Source: Saccharomycopsis malanga (taxonomy: Eukaryota; Ascomycota; Saccharomycetes; Ascoideales; Saccharomycopsidaceae). From it: a stretch of 64,000 nt of DNA. Positions 47,238 through 57,912 of this stretch are shown here, in pieces. Where the stretch lies: the NCBI GenBank assembly GCA_004014935.1, contig CP025325.1, positions 2,356,001 to 2,420,000 on the forward strand. The letters are read 5' to 3'. A program made the position numbers and the translations under genes. Position 1 is the first letter of the stretch, and each line of letters begins with the position of its first letter. The notes below the pieces were generated by a model that saw only the letters and a list, made by a program, of their open reading frames with translations, did not search any database and was not told where the DNA came from.

Positions 47238-48179
47238 GTTTAGTTGAATGTTTGGTTTCTATATGTATCTGATATTATGTATAGAGCTATATATATATGT
47301 ACGTGCTCACTTTAAATTTTTCATCATTACCGTATATCAAAATTTTTCATTCTGTTTTTTCACGTCTGTCACTAAGTTTCGCGGTTGTAGCGTTTTAATT
47401 ATTTGGTGTCGTAAGTATTCAATAATTTTGTGTTTCGTAGTGTATACAGAAGAAGGTACTGTGGCAGAAGTCCTTGATAGGTGTCTCAAAGTAATAAGAA
47501 TGATGGTGATGATTGATATTCTCTTTATATCAGTCGAATATTTGTGCTATGCTAGATGCCCTACCTTTTTAAACCAAACATCATTAAATCCAAAATTAAA
47601 AACAAAGTATACCTCTTCCTACGTCACAACGATTCATCTTTCTTTTTCTTGTTCTCCTTTTACATAGAAAAACTGTTTAATCAGGGCCCTGCGCTAAAAA
47701 AAGACGGTGAGCAGATTATGATGACTGGGACATAATTGGGTTTTCCTCACTGGGGTTTACCAAGTCCCTTTGGACGTAGCACGTATATACGAAACCGAAA
47801 TGTACTCAGCTCGAAATGTAAGATTCTTATTATCATTATTATAATCAAGGTCCTGATATCTCAAATTATATTGTACAGTAAACCTACAATCGTGCACCAA
47901 TGATAGTAACATACAATACTATCTACGCAAAAGTACAATTATTCTCACTTCCTGAAGAAAACTAAATAATAATAATATTGATAACAAAAATAATGGACAA
48001 AAATAATTCCGCATTTCAAGTTAAATAGAAAGAGAGATTAATACAGTAGTACAATCGTTATACACGCAGCTCGACATTTTTCCAACCATGGGTTGCAGAC
48101 ATTTGATTGCTTGATGATCTAGATTCGAGGTGTGACATGTGAGAAATTTAAAGCTGCAAATTTCACGAAACTGCAAAAA
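47238..48179. other. Convergent intergenic region between SSB and CMR2
   Basis: About 940 bases with SINE-like copy D and its flanking repeats (47678-47855). A 139-codon frame at 47248-47667 begins right after the SSB stop and has no gene character. Confidence 0.6.
47692..47841 (+). mobile_element. SINE-like repeat, 5'-truncated copy (copy D)
   Basis: Matches the last half of the family: GATTATGATGACTGGGACAT, TTTTCCTCACTGGGGTTTACC, AAGTCCCTTTGGACGTAGCAC, TATACGAAAC and CTCGAAATGTAAGAT, then a tail TTCTTATTATCATTATTATA. It is flanked by TAATCAGGGCCCTG (47678-47691) and TAATCAAGGTCCTG (47842-47855), a 14-base repeat with two transitions, a good target-site duplication. Truncation at the 5' end is as expected for LINE-driven copies. 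Confidence 0.68.
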
Positions 48180-51100
48180 TTAACTGTTTTGACTATCAGT
48201 TCGTGACGAAATCGCGGATATCGAAAGGCTTTCCAAGTCTCCATTACCCGAAGGCTCAGAAAATAGAGATACTTCCTCCACCCCTTCCATCTCTCTTACT
48301 GTGCTTATAACACTGTCTTCACCGTAGTTAATGCCATATATGTTGACAAACTTGAGTAGGTTGTTGTTCCACATGTTGATAAGCGTAGCTCTTTTCTTTT
48401 TGAAATAGCGAGAATGTTCAAACTGGTCCACAGGTAAAAATGCAATAATATCTATCATCAACTGATGGTTGTTAAGAACGCTCTTGAATATTATCGGCAC
48501 TAATGCAGCCAAAAACTCCTGCCTCTTGGCACAACAAATCAAAACAGTATACGTGCCACATTTGAAAACAATTGACGCCTCTTTATAGATTTCTGGATGG
48601 CAAGACTCGACAGTTTTTTCCACGTCAAATGCAAAATGATGGAGTCCGAGTACTTCAAAAGTTTCTGAAATGTTTCCTAATACAAAGAGAAGCTGGACTT
48701 CAAGCAATGACCCGTCAATCGATGGCTGTGTCACAGTATGAATGAAACCTAAGTCACCCGTTCGCAAGTATTTGAACTCAAATCCTTCTAGCTCACCATT
48801 AAATTGGGACACCAAGAATTCATTTCCATTACGTTTGATACCGTTTGTATAACCAACCGCGTTACCCTCAGAATATACCCAAATTTCGCCATATTCGCCC
48901 GTCTTACAAATTTGCAATGTTTGGGGGTTTACAATTGCTATTTGGGTGCAACAGAGAACCACGCCAGAGTCCTGTACATGCAATGCGTTAGGAACCTTCA
49001 GTTTATCAACAATGGAAATGAAGCCCTTTCTCAATGCCGCTCGATCTAACCAAAGATCCACTGGATCTAGGTTTAAGTACGAACGTGATGTTATGAGGGG
49101 ATTGAATCTATGGCTATAAATTGCATTAATGGATGAGCCAAGCAATTTTGATGGCGCCATGAACTCTTTAAAACGCGCGATAACAGCAGGATCAGGTCTG
49201 TCACTGTAGCCAACCATTAAGTTTTGAAGTTTATCCAATTGGAAGGTTTTGGGCTGTTTCCCATGTTTCATAGCATGTGCCAACATAGCAGGAGTTAAAA
49301 AGGTGTCTTTGATCTTATAGTTCGCTAACGCATTATAGAATGTCATCGGAGAAAAGTAATATGTAGAAGGTGAAAACAAATAAGTTGAGCAACCGAGATA
49401 AACTCCAAGAAGACCTGTTTGAATGAAACCAATACCAGAAACATGGTTGACACTTCCTAAGATGGAATTGAAGCTACTCATTTTGAAGGTTTCTTTCAAG
49501 ATCTTACAAAGGTTGATCAACACCTTATGTGTATACCTAATACCAATCCGCTTACCATCTGGTGTCCAATCCAAACAAACCAAGACTGTAGTGTTTTCGC
49601 TTCTAAAGTTGAACTTTGCTTGATTGATAGAGATTCTGGATCGCAAATCAGAAACGTTTTTCACGTTCTTTACCTTGGTAGTATTTTTGACAATTGGCGG
49701 TCTTGAATTGATAAAAAGACTTTTGAGGTTAGTGCTTATTGGTTTATTTTTGAAAACTGATGTCTCGATTTCATGGTTGACAAACACCATCTTGACATCA
49801 AAATCCTTAACTATCCTTACGTAAGACTTGACGTCTTCGTCTACACGTTTAGGATCCAAAGGAAGCATAGGAATAGGGATCAAACCAATCATGAAACAGG
49901 CATATAAAGCACAGATATAATCTTCGCACAAATTGTACATCAAAATAACATATTGGCCTGGTTTCAAAGGAGTCTTGTCTAATATATACTGACACACAGA
50001 ATAAACCTTTTGATCGAGCTTACGCCATGATAAGTCCTTCTTGTGGTCATTGATAAGAGCAAATGCTAACGAATCGGGTTGGTTGAGCACTCTCCATTTT
50101 AGCACATCAATTATGGTTTTGAAATCAGAAAGTCTGGCATGCGATCTTTCATCAATTGACTCTGTACGGTTATCCAAACCGGTATACTGCCTATCTGCTG
50201 GTTCCCCAATCAAATCCCGTCTCATGGATGATGCATATGGCGTCCAGATACCACCTACCATGTCAGAACCGATAATGATATTGCTCAAAGACAGTTTGAT
50301 GTTGAACTTGATGTACATAATTTTCAAGTTTCCTTGCAAAAACTTAGTTTTGCACAACATGTTAGCAATATCAGTTCTTCCGCTTTTCAAGGCTCTTGGC
50401 AAGGACTGCAAAGGCATGAATCCGCAGCAAAACAACCTAACTTTATGGACTTTTTCCAAAATTTTAAAGGTGCTGATTGCTAGGGCCTCCAACGCCTCGT
50501 AGTCTACTGTATTAGAAGGGCTTCGTTTAACCGCTAAGGAAGTCTCTATAATAACCACAGGAACATATTCGCCATTCAAGAAGATATCAAACGTTGCACA
50601 TTCTACTGGTGACACTTTTCTAAAAATGGTAGTAGATATATGGTCAGAATAATGGTATCTGTAACCATTATCATGAATCAGCGAATGCACAAGATCATCT
50701 GAACTTTCTGTTTGATCTTCCTTTTCTTCTTGTATCTCCCCCAAGGATTTTTGCACTTTTTTATCAATCCAAGTGACCCTTTGACGAAATCTATCTTCAT
50801 AAAGACCTAAGACATATATTTTCCCGTTGATTATGAACCCTAGTAGTCCCGTTCTCAAAAACTCCAAATCAAGGTAACCGTTGTAATCACGGCATCTAGC
50901 ATGGAAAATATTGTTTGTATCCTCATTAGCATCCCAATATCCACCAGATAAACAAGGACTATCGACCCAAATTTCGCCAACCTCCATGTCAGCTGCTAGC
51001 ATACAAGTCTCGGGATTCACAATAGCTACAGTGGCATCCAAAAGTGGAAAGCCGAACGCCCCGACTCTAATGTATTTGGAATACAATTTAGAATCAAAGT

Positions 51101-52958
51101 TTACGGATTGTGATGGAGGTCTGTCGGAAAGAACTTTCACTGTATTGGTACTTAATGACTCCTTATCGATCAACACTACAGATAGTTCATTGGGAGGCAC
51201 CACATCGTTATCATCGTCTCCAATATGAGGCATAAGCTTGGCTCCCATCTTATCTTCTTTACCTATCCAATCTTTGATAGATATTATCATCCCACCATAT
51301 TCACTCAATGAAAGAGCAGGGGAAATAACTTCTCTAGCATTTTCGCAACCCAAAGGTTTTAACCATCTATCAGCTATGATTTCCAAGACTTCATTACTGA
51401 CAGTGAGACAACTTACGATGCACCACTTGACACATGAGAGGTCAACAGTACGCTTACGGTCATATTTTCTTGTTGAGGCAGGGTCAGCTTGGTAGTTGAA
51501 AGCTACCGACTTGAGACCTAACAAGTCAGAAAGTATGATTGAAGTTCTGAATTTGGTGATAAGATTTGCATACAATCCAGGAATATCCATCTGGGAAGTG
51601 GGAGTCCATACAAGCATAGTACCAGTATATATTGTGAATAAAAGACCCATGACTAGCCCACTGGAACATCTTGGATCACAGGTAGATAAGACAGCATCTC
51701 GTCTGTTTTTATAAACATTTTCTGGTCTTTGTATAGAAGAATTGAAAGAGGGGGAAGAAGATATTACTCTAGTCAAGTTGCTCATCTGGTGCATGATTGT
51801 CTTGTGAGACAAGACCACACCCTTTAGCTCAATGGGGTATTTGGAGAATTCAATGTATGCCAAATCAGGTAAGTTGAGAGCAGGAGGGTCATGTTTCTTA
51901 GACATTTGATAAGTACCCATTTCTTTGGTTTTCCAAAAAACCACTCCTTTAGGCCAGTTTATTTTGGTGGAACTGTCATTGTTCAACTTTTCAAAGTTTT
52001 TGTAGACAGAGTCCGACGTAAGACAGAGATGCGACTGAGTTTTAAGCATTACTTGTATGATATCCTTGATAGTCAACTCATTGGAAATAGGGATGGCCAC
52101 CATACCAGCTAACAATACGCCAAAAAAGGCAATAGCAAACTCAATTAGCTCAAAGTCTTGGTATATCAACGTCACTCTGTCACCTTTATACAATCCAGAC
52201 TTTTTTCCGATCTGTTGAGCAACCTTTTCGGCTTTCAAATATAACTTTTCCCATGTTATGGAGTTCGTTTCTTTGCCACGTAATTGCACAGCAATAAGGG
52301 CAACCTCCTTGGCATATGTCTTAGCACGCTGCCTTAGAATCAACGGCAAGCTGTCAAACTTCTCCACAGTGTTCACGCTCGAAAGATCTCTGGGTTTCAA
52401 TGGCTGCTGAAGCTTGGCTTGCTTGACGGGGTCCACAGGTCCTGGAAGGTTAGGAGGAGGAAGAAGAAGATTCGCTGGAACTGGATATTGTTGGGACATG
52501 CTTTGTTCCTGGAATTGGCCTTGACCAGGATATACAGGTATACCCGTAGAAACCGTACTAGGATCCTTAGGAATCCCATTGCCATAAGCGCTGCCACGGT
52601 TCACATGAAGGTCTGCTCCATAATTTGATAATGCTCCATAATTTGATAAACTATTGTCACCATCGCTAGCATATCTAAATGACGACGCTGAACTGGCTGC
52701 TCTATTATGTAGAGTTTTCGACCCTGCTGGCGAAAGATTGTGTCTTACAGACGACCCAGTCAGCAAAATACTATTGGCACGATTAACACTTCCCGGAGTT
52801 CTTAGAAGAGCTTCATTTTGTTTCGTCTGCGACAAGATGTCATGATATTTTTTAATATAGCCTTTATCGGTAATAAGTCCTTCGTCGTAGTCCACTCGTA
52901 ACAGCTGCAATTTCGATGCGACGTGAGGAGGCACCCCTTCTGGTATCCCAAAGTTCAT
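48180..52958 (-). CDS. CMR2: Cmr2/DIP2-type protein with DMAP1-binding and two adenylate-forming domains
   Basis: The first ATG in frame is at 52958 (MNFGIPEGVPP); five more open codons lie upstream. The 1592-residue product matches the fungal Cmr2/DIP2 family (baker's yeast YOR093C, 1648 residues). A DMAP1-binding domain at the N-terminus has HVASKLQLLRVDYDEGLIT. A Pro/Ser linker follows, then two acyl-CoA-synthetase-like (FAAL) domains, at about 200-760 (YLKAEKVAQQIG, GDRVTLIYQDFEL, LAGMVAIPISNEL) and 960-1500 (LSWRKLDQKVYSV, YALYACFMIGLIPIPML). The usual T/S-G-T-x-G ATP loop is degenerate in both (EFSKYPIELKGVVLSH), as in the family. Animal DIP2 is reported to redirect acyl chains and control diacylglycerol pools, so a lipid role is likely. 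No membrane span is seen. Confidence 0.9.
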   Translation of the reverse strand: MNFGIPEGVPPHVASKLQLLRVDYDEGLITDKGYIKKYHDILSQTKQNEALLRTPGSVNRANSILLTGSSVRHNLSPAGSKTLHNRAASSASSFRYASDGDNSLSNYGALSNYGADLHVNRGSAYGNGIPKDPSTVSTGIPVYPGQGQFQEQSMSQQYPVPANLLLPPPNLPGPVDPVKQAKLQQPLKPRDLSSVNTVEKFDSLPLILRQRAKTYAKEVALIAVQLRGKETNSITWEKLYLKAEKVAQQIGKKSGLYKGDRVTLIYQDFELIEFAIAFFGVLLAGMVAIPISNELTIKDIIQVMLKTQSHLCLTSDSVYKNFEKLNNDSSTKINWPKGVVFWKTKEMGTYQMSKKHDPPALNLPDLAYIEFSKYPIELKGVVLSHKTIMHQMSNLTRVISSSPSFNSSIQRPENVYKNRRDAVLSTCDPRCSSGLVMGLLFTIYTGTMLVWTPTSQMDIPGLYANLITKFRTSIILSDLLGLKSVAFNYQADPASTRKYDRKRTVDLSCVKWCIVSCLTVSNEVLEIIADRWLKPLGCENAREVISPALSLSEYGGMIISIKDWIGKEDKMGAKLMPHIGDDDNDVVPPNELSVVLIDKESLSTNTVKVLSDRPPSQSVNFDSKLYSKYIRVGAFGFPLLDATVAIVNPETCMLAADMEVGEIWVDSPCLSGGYWDANEDTNNIFHARCRDYNGYLDLEFLRTGLLGFIINGKIYVLGLYEDRFRQRVTWIDKKVQKSLGEIQEEKEDQTESSDDLVHSLIHDNGYRYHYSDHISTTIFRKVSPVECATFDIFLNGEYVPVVIIETSLAVKRSPSNTVDYEALEALAISTFKILEKVHKVRLFCCGFMPLQSLPRALKSGRTDIANMLCKTKFLQGNLKIMYIKFNIKLSLSNIIIGSDMVGGIWTPYASSMRRDLIGEPADRQYTGLDNRTESIDERSHARLSDFKTIIDVLKWRVLNQPDSLAFALINDHKKDLSWRKLDQKVYSVCQYILDKTPLKPGQYVILMYNLCEDYICALYACFMIGLIPIPMLPLDPKRVDEDVKSYVRIVKDFDVKMVFVNHEIETSVFKNKPISTNLKSLFINSRPPIVKNTTKVKNVKNVSDLRSRISINQAKFNFRSENTTVLVCLDWTPDGKRIGIRYTHKVLINLCKILKETFKMSSFNSILGSVNHVSGIGFIQTGLLGVYLGCSTYLFSPSTYYFSPMTFYNALANYKIKDTFLTPAMLAHAMKHGKQPKTFQLDKLQNLMVGYSDRPDPAVIARFKEFMAPSKLLGSSINAIYSHRFNPLITSRSYLNLDPVDLWLDRAALRKGFISIVDKLKVPNALHVQDSGVVLCCTQIAIVNPQTLQICKTGEYGEIWVYSEGNAVGYTNGIKRNGNEFLVSQFNGELEGFEFKYLRTGDLGFIHTVTQPSIDGSLLEVQLLFVLGNISETFEVLGLHHFAFDVEKTVESCHPEIYKEASIVFKCGTYTVLICCAKRQEFLAALVPIIFKSVLNNHQLMIDIIAFLPVDQFEHSRYFKKKRATLINMWNNNLLKFVNIYGINYGEDSVISTVREMEGVEEVSLFSEPSGNGDLESLSISAISSRTDSQNS

Positions 52959-53850
52959 TTGAAGCTGATCCAAAGTGTTGTTCCAAATATAGGATGCCCT
53001 TTAAAACATTGCTAAATTATTTAAGATCCTGTTGAACCCTACTCAAGGCGTTTTCAGCCTATGTCAAAAAGACAAGGTTGCGTGCCCTGTGTGGATCATA
53101 TATAAGTGTTAAAATATGTTTTATTGATTGAGAGTTGGTTTTCTGAGCATTTCTATATAACAAAGAATTAATACTAATTTGTAGTGGAATGAGCAAGAAA
53201 AGAGCGAAAAAAAGTCGCTAAACATTTTGGTAATAGCAGTAATATTTGTAGAATTTTGATGCAGTGAATTTCCATTGCCTCTACAGACAGTATAAAGTAA
53301 ATAAAATGATTTAAAATCCTTGTTTTGTTTATTTATCGGGAGGAAAGTACTCTAAAGGCAAATAACAACTCTGTACGAGAAGAGGCTCATGATCGCAAAG
53401 CTGATTTTAAAAGACCAAAAATTTTAGTACAGTATTTGACCTCAAAATTAAAAGATGCTGTTTATTTTAATTGAGGCAATTCGATTATATATTGTTATGC
53501 TCTTTGGGCTGCCATTTTTATATTATAACACTGTAAAAAAATGATTAGAATTTTGCATTTCATCTTGTAAAGATGTGTTGATATCAAACCTTCTTCGAGG
53601 TTTAATCAAATAACCCTTCTACGAGGTTTAACCAAAGTTAGTCAAGTAGCAAGAACAACAGAGAATAAAACTGGTTTCTGCAATTTTATGGTTACTTTTA
53701 ACGTAATACGAGAGTGTATCTTCAAGCAAATTCAATTTAACTTCTAAAAATAGTAATCATTGCACTTTTGTAAGGCATTTATAGTTCCCTGAGAAACGCT
53801 ACATCACTAAAAATTTTCCGTAACAACTTTTATCATTAACTAACAAAAAA
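52959..53850. other. Intergenic region between CMR2 and RTT106
   Basis: About 900 AT-rich bases with a tandem pair of short hairpin units (53586-53636). No gene seen. Confidence 0.6.
53586..53636. repeat. Tandem pair of about 26-base hairpin units
   Basis: The first unit holds AAACCT-TCTTCG-AGGTTT, a perfect six-base stem. The second, TAACCCTTCTACGAGGTTTA, is a diverged copy. It lies between RTT106 and CMR2, both on the minus strand, so it could be a 3' end structure of RTT106. Confidence 0.55.
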
Positions 53851-55073
53851 TTAATCTTCATCCTGATCATCTTCACTATCGTTATCGCTGCCTGAATTTG
53901 GGGCATTGCTATCGTAGTCCTCATCAGAAGAATCTTCTGAGCCAGATTCATCAATCTCGTCGCCAATTTGATAAGTCCCATCAGCTTCCTCATCATCACT
54001 GTCGTCTTCTTCTTGCCCTACGCCATCATCATCACCAGTGATTTGAGAGAGCACTCCCTCATTTCCATTTTCAGACGTTTTATGTTTCATAAGTGGTTTT
54101 GCTTTTAGCTCTTCGGCCATTGAGTTATCCGTCACTTCTTTCGATTTGATATATGCGTCGATTTTACTGAATTCGCTTTGGTCAATCATACTAAATTCAA
54201 TCTTTTCTTCCACTGGCTCGCCACCGCTTGAAGTCTCTTTTTTGACTAGCAATGTTATATTGAAAGTGACCCTAGTGATGGATGAATATGTTATCGAGCG
54301 AATATTTTTCGAATCGTAAAATAATATAGGTTTTTTAAACCCAAACAAAATATTGTTTGGTAGGAAATATAAAACACCCTCTTTGGTTCCTTTATGTGCT
54401 TCAACGAAAAATGACCCAACACCACCAGCAAAAGGGTCATCTATCTTGAACCCACAAATACTTGCCTGCCTTATTATTCTATTTTTGTAATTTTTGTCAG
54501 CAGGACTGAGAGCCTTCTGAGCGACCAATTCTTGTATAAGGGATTCCTCGTTGAAGTTTAAAATCAAAGGATCATTGTTGAACTTGTCACCAGCATTTTT
54601 TTTGTAAAATACAACTAAGTGTTGAAGTTTTGGTTTCTCGATTACTGGCAAGAAAGCGGCAAAAGAAATGTTGCTATTAGTGAGCTCTGAAAGCACCAAT
54701 TCTGGACTTAGATCGTCATCCTTGTTAACCACAAGTATGGGTTTCTGAGTAGCCTTATTGAGAACGAATGTGAGATTGAGCTTCTTTCTCAAAGGTGACT
54801 GGAAAGAAAGTTTTGGCAAAAGCAATATAATCGAGTCTTTATCTATAATCACTTCATCTGAATGATTATTTTCAGCCACTTTACGTCTTTTGCTAACTGC
54901 ATTTTCAGTTTGAATTAGATGAAAATACAAAGAATTGAAAGCATCAATAGACTCAGGATTTTGTTCTAATTTGTCAGTAACATGTACTTGCACGGTAAAT
55001 TTTTATTTTACTTACTTATAACGTTGACAATCTTTCTTTGGAGGTCTATTGGTAATGTTTCTAGGAAGGACAT
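53851..55073 (-). CDS. RTT106: Histone H3-H4 chaperone Rtt106, two exons
   Basis: Exon 1 is 55016-55073 and exon 2 is 53851-54965. Exon 2 alone has no ATG near its start, which points to a first exon. The 50-base intron starts GTAAGT, has TACTGAC (a variant of TACTAAC) at minus 54979-54973 and ends AAATTAG. Splicing gives MSFLETLPIDLQRKIVNVIK joined to QNPESIDAFN, like the Rtt106 N-terminus. The product has 390 residues. Tandem PH-like domains (about 60-300) carry ICGFKIDDPFAGGVGSFFVE, EGVLYFLPNNILFGFKKPIL and ITYSSITRVTFN. The C-terminal 70 residues are very acidic. Rtt106 takes H3-H4 with acetylated H3K56 to DNA behind the replication fork and represses histone genes. An ACGCGT box lies 213 bases upstream. 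Confidence 0.93.
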
Positions 55074-55841
55074 ATTTTTTTCAAAATGGAAAGAAGTAAA
55101 ACTTTTATCAGTAATACTGGTTATTTGTAAAATGATCAGAAATAATACTTACATTGAAAACTAATGTACAGATATCTCTAGATGTCCATATATATCTCGA
55201 CGAAATGCGTCTTTTTCTTAGCGTGTGAAAATTACGCTTTTTTACGCTAATAGAAGCAATATGAGAACTTGTAAATATAATAATGACGCGTGCAGCCGAA
55301 CTATCAAGTTGTAAAAGTTTGTTCAATACTCACTGAAAAGATTCGGTTCAACTTATATGAGCTTTGAAAGCCCGTTCCATATTCGAAGCATAAGCAGATA
55401 AACTTCAAAGAAAAACTCATACTGTAAATATCAAACATCATTTTTACCTAGATATCAGGGTACGAGATTTCACTGAAATCTTTTCCCACCCAACAGTGTT
55501 TGGCACATGTACACGTTCGACTGTCGTCGGTACTTTATTCCCTATTTAATTATACAATCCTAAAAGAGTTTCACCAAATGCATACATAAAATATTTACTA
55601 CAATTTACAACAATGCATGTATAATAATTTGAACACAAACTGTGTATTTAAACCATGAAATAGACAAAAAAAAGTACTGCAAATCAATGTTGAGAGTTAA
55701 AAAAGCAAGTCTGACCTCTAGCCTTGACCATTAAAAATGAAATTTGAAGATTATTATGACCAGCACCAAAAGCTCATATATCATGCTCTTGAAAATGCAG
55801 CCCATTCCAACAAAATATAAATTGAATAATTGAACAATGAC
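55074..55841. other. Intergenic region between RTT106 and the complex I-like gene
   Basis: Apart from the MCB element nothing is seen in this AT-rich stretch. Confidence 0.6.
55286..55291 (-). promoter_or_regulatory. MCB element (ACGCGT) before RTT106
   Basis: ACGCGT is the MBF binding core, 213 bases upstream of the RTT106 ATG. A replication-coupled histone chaperone is a plausible G1/S target. Confidence 0.45.
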
Positions 55842-56150
55842 TTAAGCAGATTCAGATTGTTGTCTCTTGGCTCTGGCGTCCAACAACGTAGCAACTCTTT
55901 TTTGCAACAAAACTTCTTGTTTGTCTTTAAGATTGTAGAATGCATAACCCAAAGCGGTCCAAACACCAGCGGAAATCAAGTAGCCAGCTGGCTTGTAGCC
56001 CCATGGCTGTTGTTTTAAACCTATTTGGTAAGCTCTGACAGCGGCGCCTAGTAAGTTAGTAAATCGCCCGATTTAAAATTATTCCGCGTCTAGCAATATG
56101 GTTCACTCACCGAACAAGGCCCATCCAGAAAGGGAGGAGATAGCCACCAT
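55842..56150 (-). CDS. Small mitochondrial membrane protein, probable complex I accessory subunit, two exons
   Basis: Exon 1 is 56111-56150 and exon 2 is 55842-56047. The 63-base intron starts GTGAGT, has TACTAAC at minus 56061-56055 and ends TTACTAG. The product has 81 residues and starts MVAISSLSGWALFGAAVRAY. It has one membrane segment at about 32-50 (AGYLISAGVWTALGYAFY) and a basic, helical C-terminal tail (KRVATLLDARAKRQQ). The pattern of a short N-terminal amphipathic part, Gln-x-Gly, one span and then a charged helix is like small fungal accessory subunits of NADH:ubiquinone oxidoreductase. I cannot name the exact subunit without a search. If right, this yeast has respiratory complex I, which Saccharomyces lacks. 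Confidence 0.55.
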
Positions 56151-56398
56151 TATTGTAAAGAGTCTGTGTAATATATATTGCTTCCAATCAATAGCTAAGC
56201 GTCAACCGCTTTTTTTTAGTATGGAGGTCTGTTTTCTCTCATAATTTTTGCTTTTCAATTCGTAGAAAATGATTGGCCATAATGCGCACGTGCTTTCCTC
56301 CAACATCTGTCACAATTCTTCACCATATCCTTTATAGAACTATCGCATGACATGTTTTCGTATCATAACATTGACGATTGAACGTATAATTGATAGCA

Positions 56399-57307
56399 AT
56401 GGATCGGCCTGAAAACACCTCTGTGTATCCTGGTTTTATTCAAGCCTATGGTGACCTTATTTGCCATGTTACCAACTGGATTGTGTACATGTAGGCATTT
56501 AACCTCTGTTTAGTATATATTCCTTGTAGAGTTATCTAACCATCTACAGAACTATTCTCGTATTGTCTTTAACACTGGGAAGAACAACCAGTCCCAACTT
56601 CCGTGAGTTTTCTATCAATAATACTGAACTAATGTATACATATCACTCTGAATTGGAGACAAGTGTTCCCATATATATGTTGGTTCTGCTTTCCATTGGT
56701 CTCCCACTGGTAAACCTTAGCTTATTCACGTTGTGGGAAAACCAAAACAAGGGAAAGATTTGGGCGGCTTTCCGCTTCGCAACAGCTTTAATGGGAACAT
56801 TATCTACACAAATTATGGTAGTGTGTGTTATTAAAAATATTTGCGGTATGCCTCGGCCAGATATGCTCAACAGGTGCATGCCAAACTTGGAATTAGTTCC
56901 AGGAAATCCTTTATTATTGTCAACGGTGCAAATATGTACAAACCCTAGTGGATCCTTATTACGTGAGGGCTTTCGCTCTTTTCCAAGTGGTCATAGTTCA
57001 AGTAAGTTTTATTATCTACATGTTGGTTTATAACTGAAGGCTAACAATTTTAGCAATATTTGCTTCAAGTACGGTGATATCGTACTACAATATTTCAAAA
57101 ATCATGTTCGATAAACAATCTTTCATAAGAAACGGATTAATTTTCAAAAGCATACTTTGTCTGGGACCGCTGATACTAGCTACATATGTAGGGTTCACAA
57201 GGGTCAAGGACAATCGCCATTTTGTCTCTGATGTCATTGCCGGCGGTTTAATTGGAATTGGTTGCGCGGTGTTCTATATGAGGTCAATGTACCCTCATTC
57301 TTTGTAG
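56399..57307 (+). CDS. LPP1: PAP2-family lipid phosphatase (Lpp1/Dpp1-like), three exons
   Basis: Exons are 56399-56490, 56550-57001 and 57054-57307; introns are 59 and 52 bases. Intron 2 is clear (GTAAGT, CTAAC, TTTTAG). Intron 1 has a weak donor, GTAGGC at 56491 or GTACAT six bases earlier; both keep the frame. The product is 265 residues. The PAP2 signature is complete: KNICGMPRP (K-x6-RP), PSGHSS, and TRVKDNRHFVSD (R-x5-H-x3-D). Six membrane segments are expected, for example IYMLVLLSIGLPLVNLSLF, ILCLGPLILATYVG and VIAGGLIGIGCAVFY. The family removes phosphate from phosphatidate, lysophosphatidate and diacylglycerol pyrophosphate at vacuole or Golgi membranes. The short length is more like Lpp1 (274) than Dpp1. 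Confidence 0.85.
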
Positions 57308-57912
57308 GCCAAGATGGTAACCAAGCTGTTACTTAATCACACCTAAACTCTTCACCTTTACTGCTAACTATATTAAAGAAAATTGATACTCTTCTGACTC
57401 AGGGGAGACTAAGAAGCGTGTCTCAAATTTGTGCCAGAAAATAAATAAATAGAGGTTATATTTAGCTTTTGTTGTAGTACATTGAACACGCCGTCACATC
57501 TTATAGGACCTGATTATCCTCTATGTATATCTAAAGAAGGGGAAATACATATGTTCCAACACCAACAACATCAAGGGTTTAGGGAAAAATCTAAAAAATA
57601 CAATGTAGTTTCTACAACATCCAGAACTTGATGCTTGCAGAACGGTTTATAAATAAGGATAACCAAAATAATACAACGACTAAAATATTATCATAGCTCT
57701 TATTATAGACTATTAATAAGTCAAGTTATATAGTATGGCATTTAAAAGAGCTTCTCATGTTCAGAGTCTGTTAAAGGCGCGTGCACATAACCATGCGCCC
57801 CTAGGTGTTGAAACTCTCAATAACAGGTTGACCATAAGCGCTCTGATCAACATTATCTTAGGGCATAGTGATACTTCGGACCACTTGCTGCTACTACACA
57901 TATCTCAATATA
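57308..57912. other. Intergenic region between the lipid phosphatase and ARC15
   Basis: AT-rich. A 61-codon frame at 57735-57920 runs past the ARC15 start in another frame and could be a leader frame at most. Nothing else seen. Confidence 0.55.

Noticed and set aside
47248-47667. A 139-codon gene directly after SSB
   Set aside because: Phe/Tyr/Cys-rich composition typical of AT-rich noncoding DNA; it lies in the SSB 3' region.
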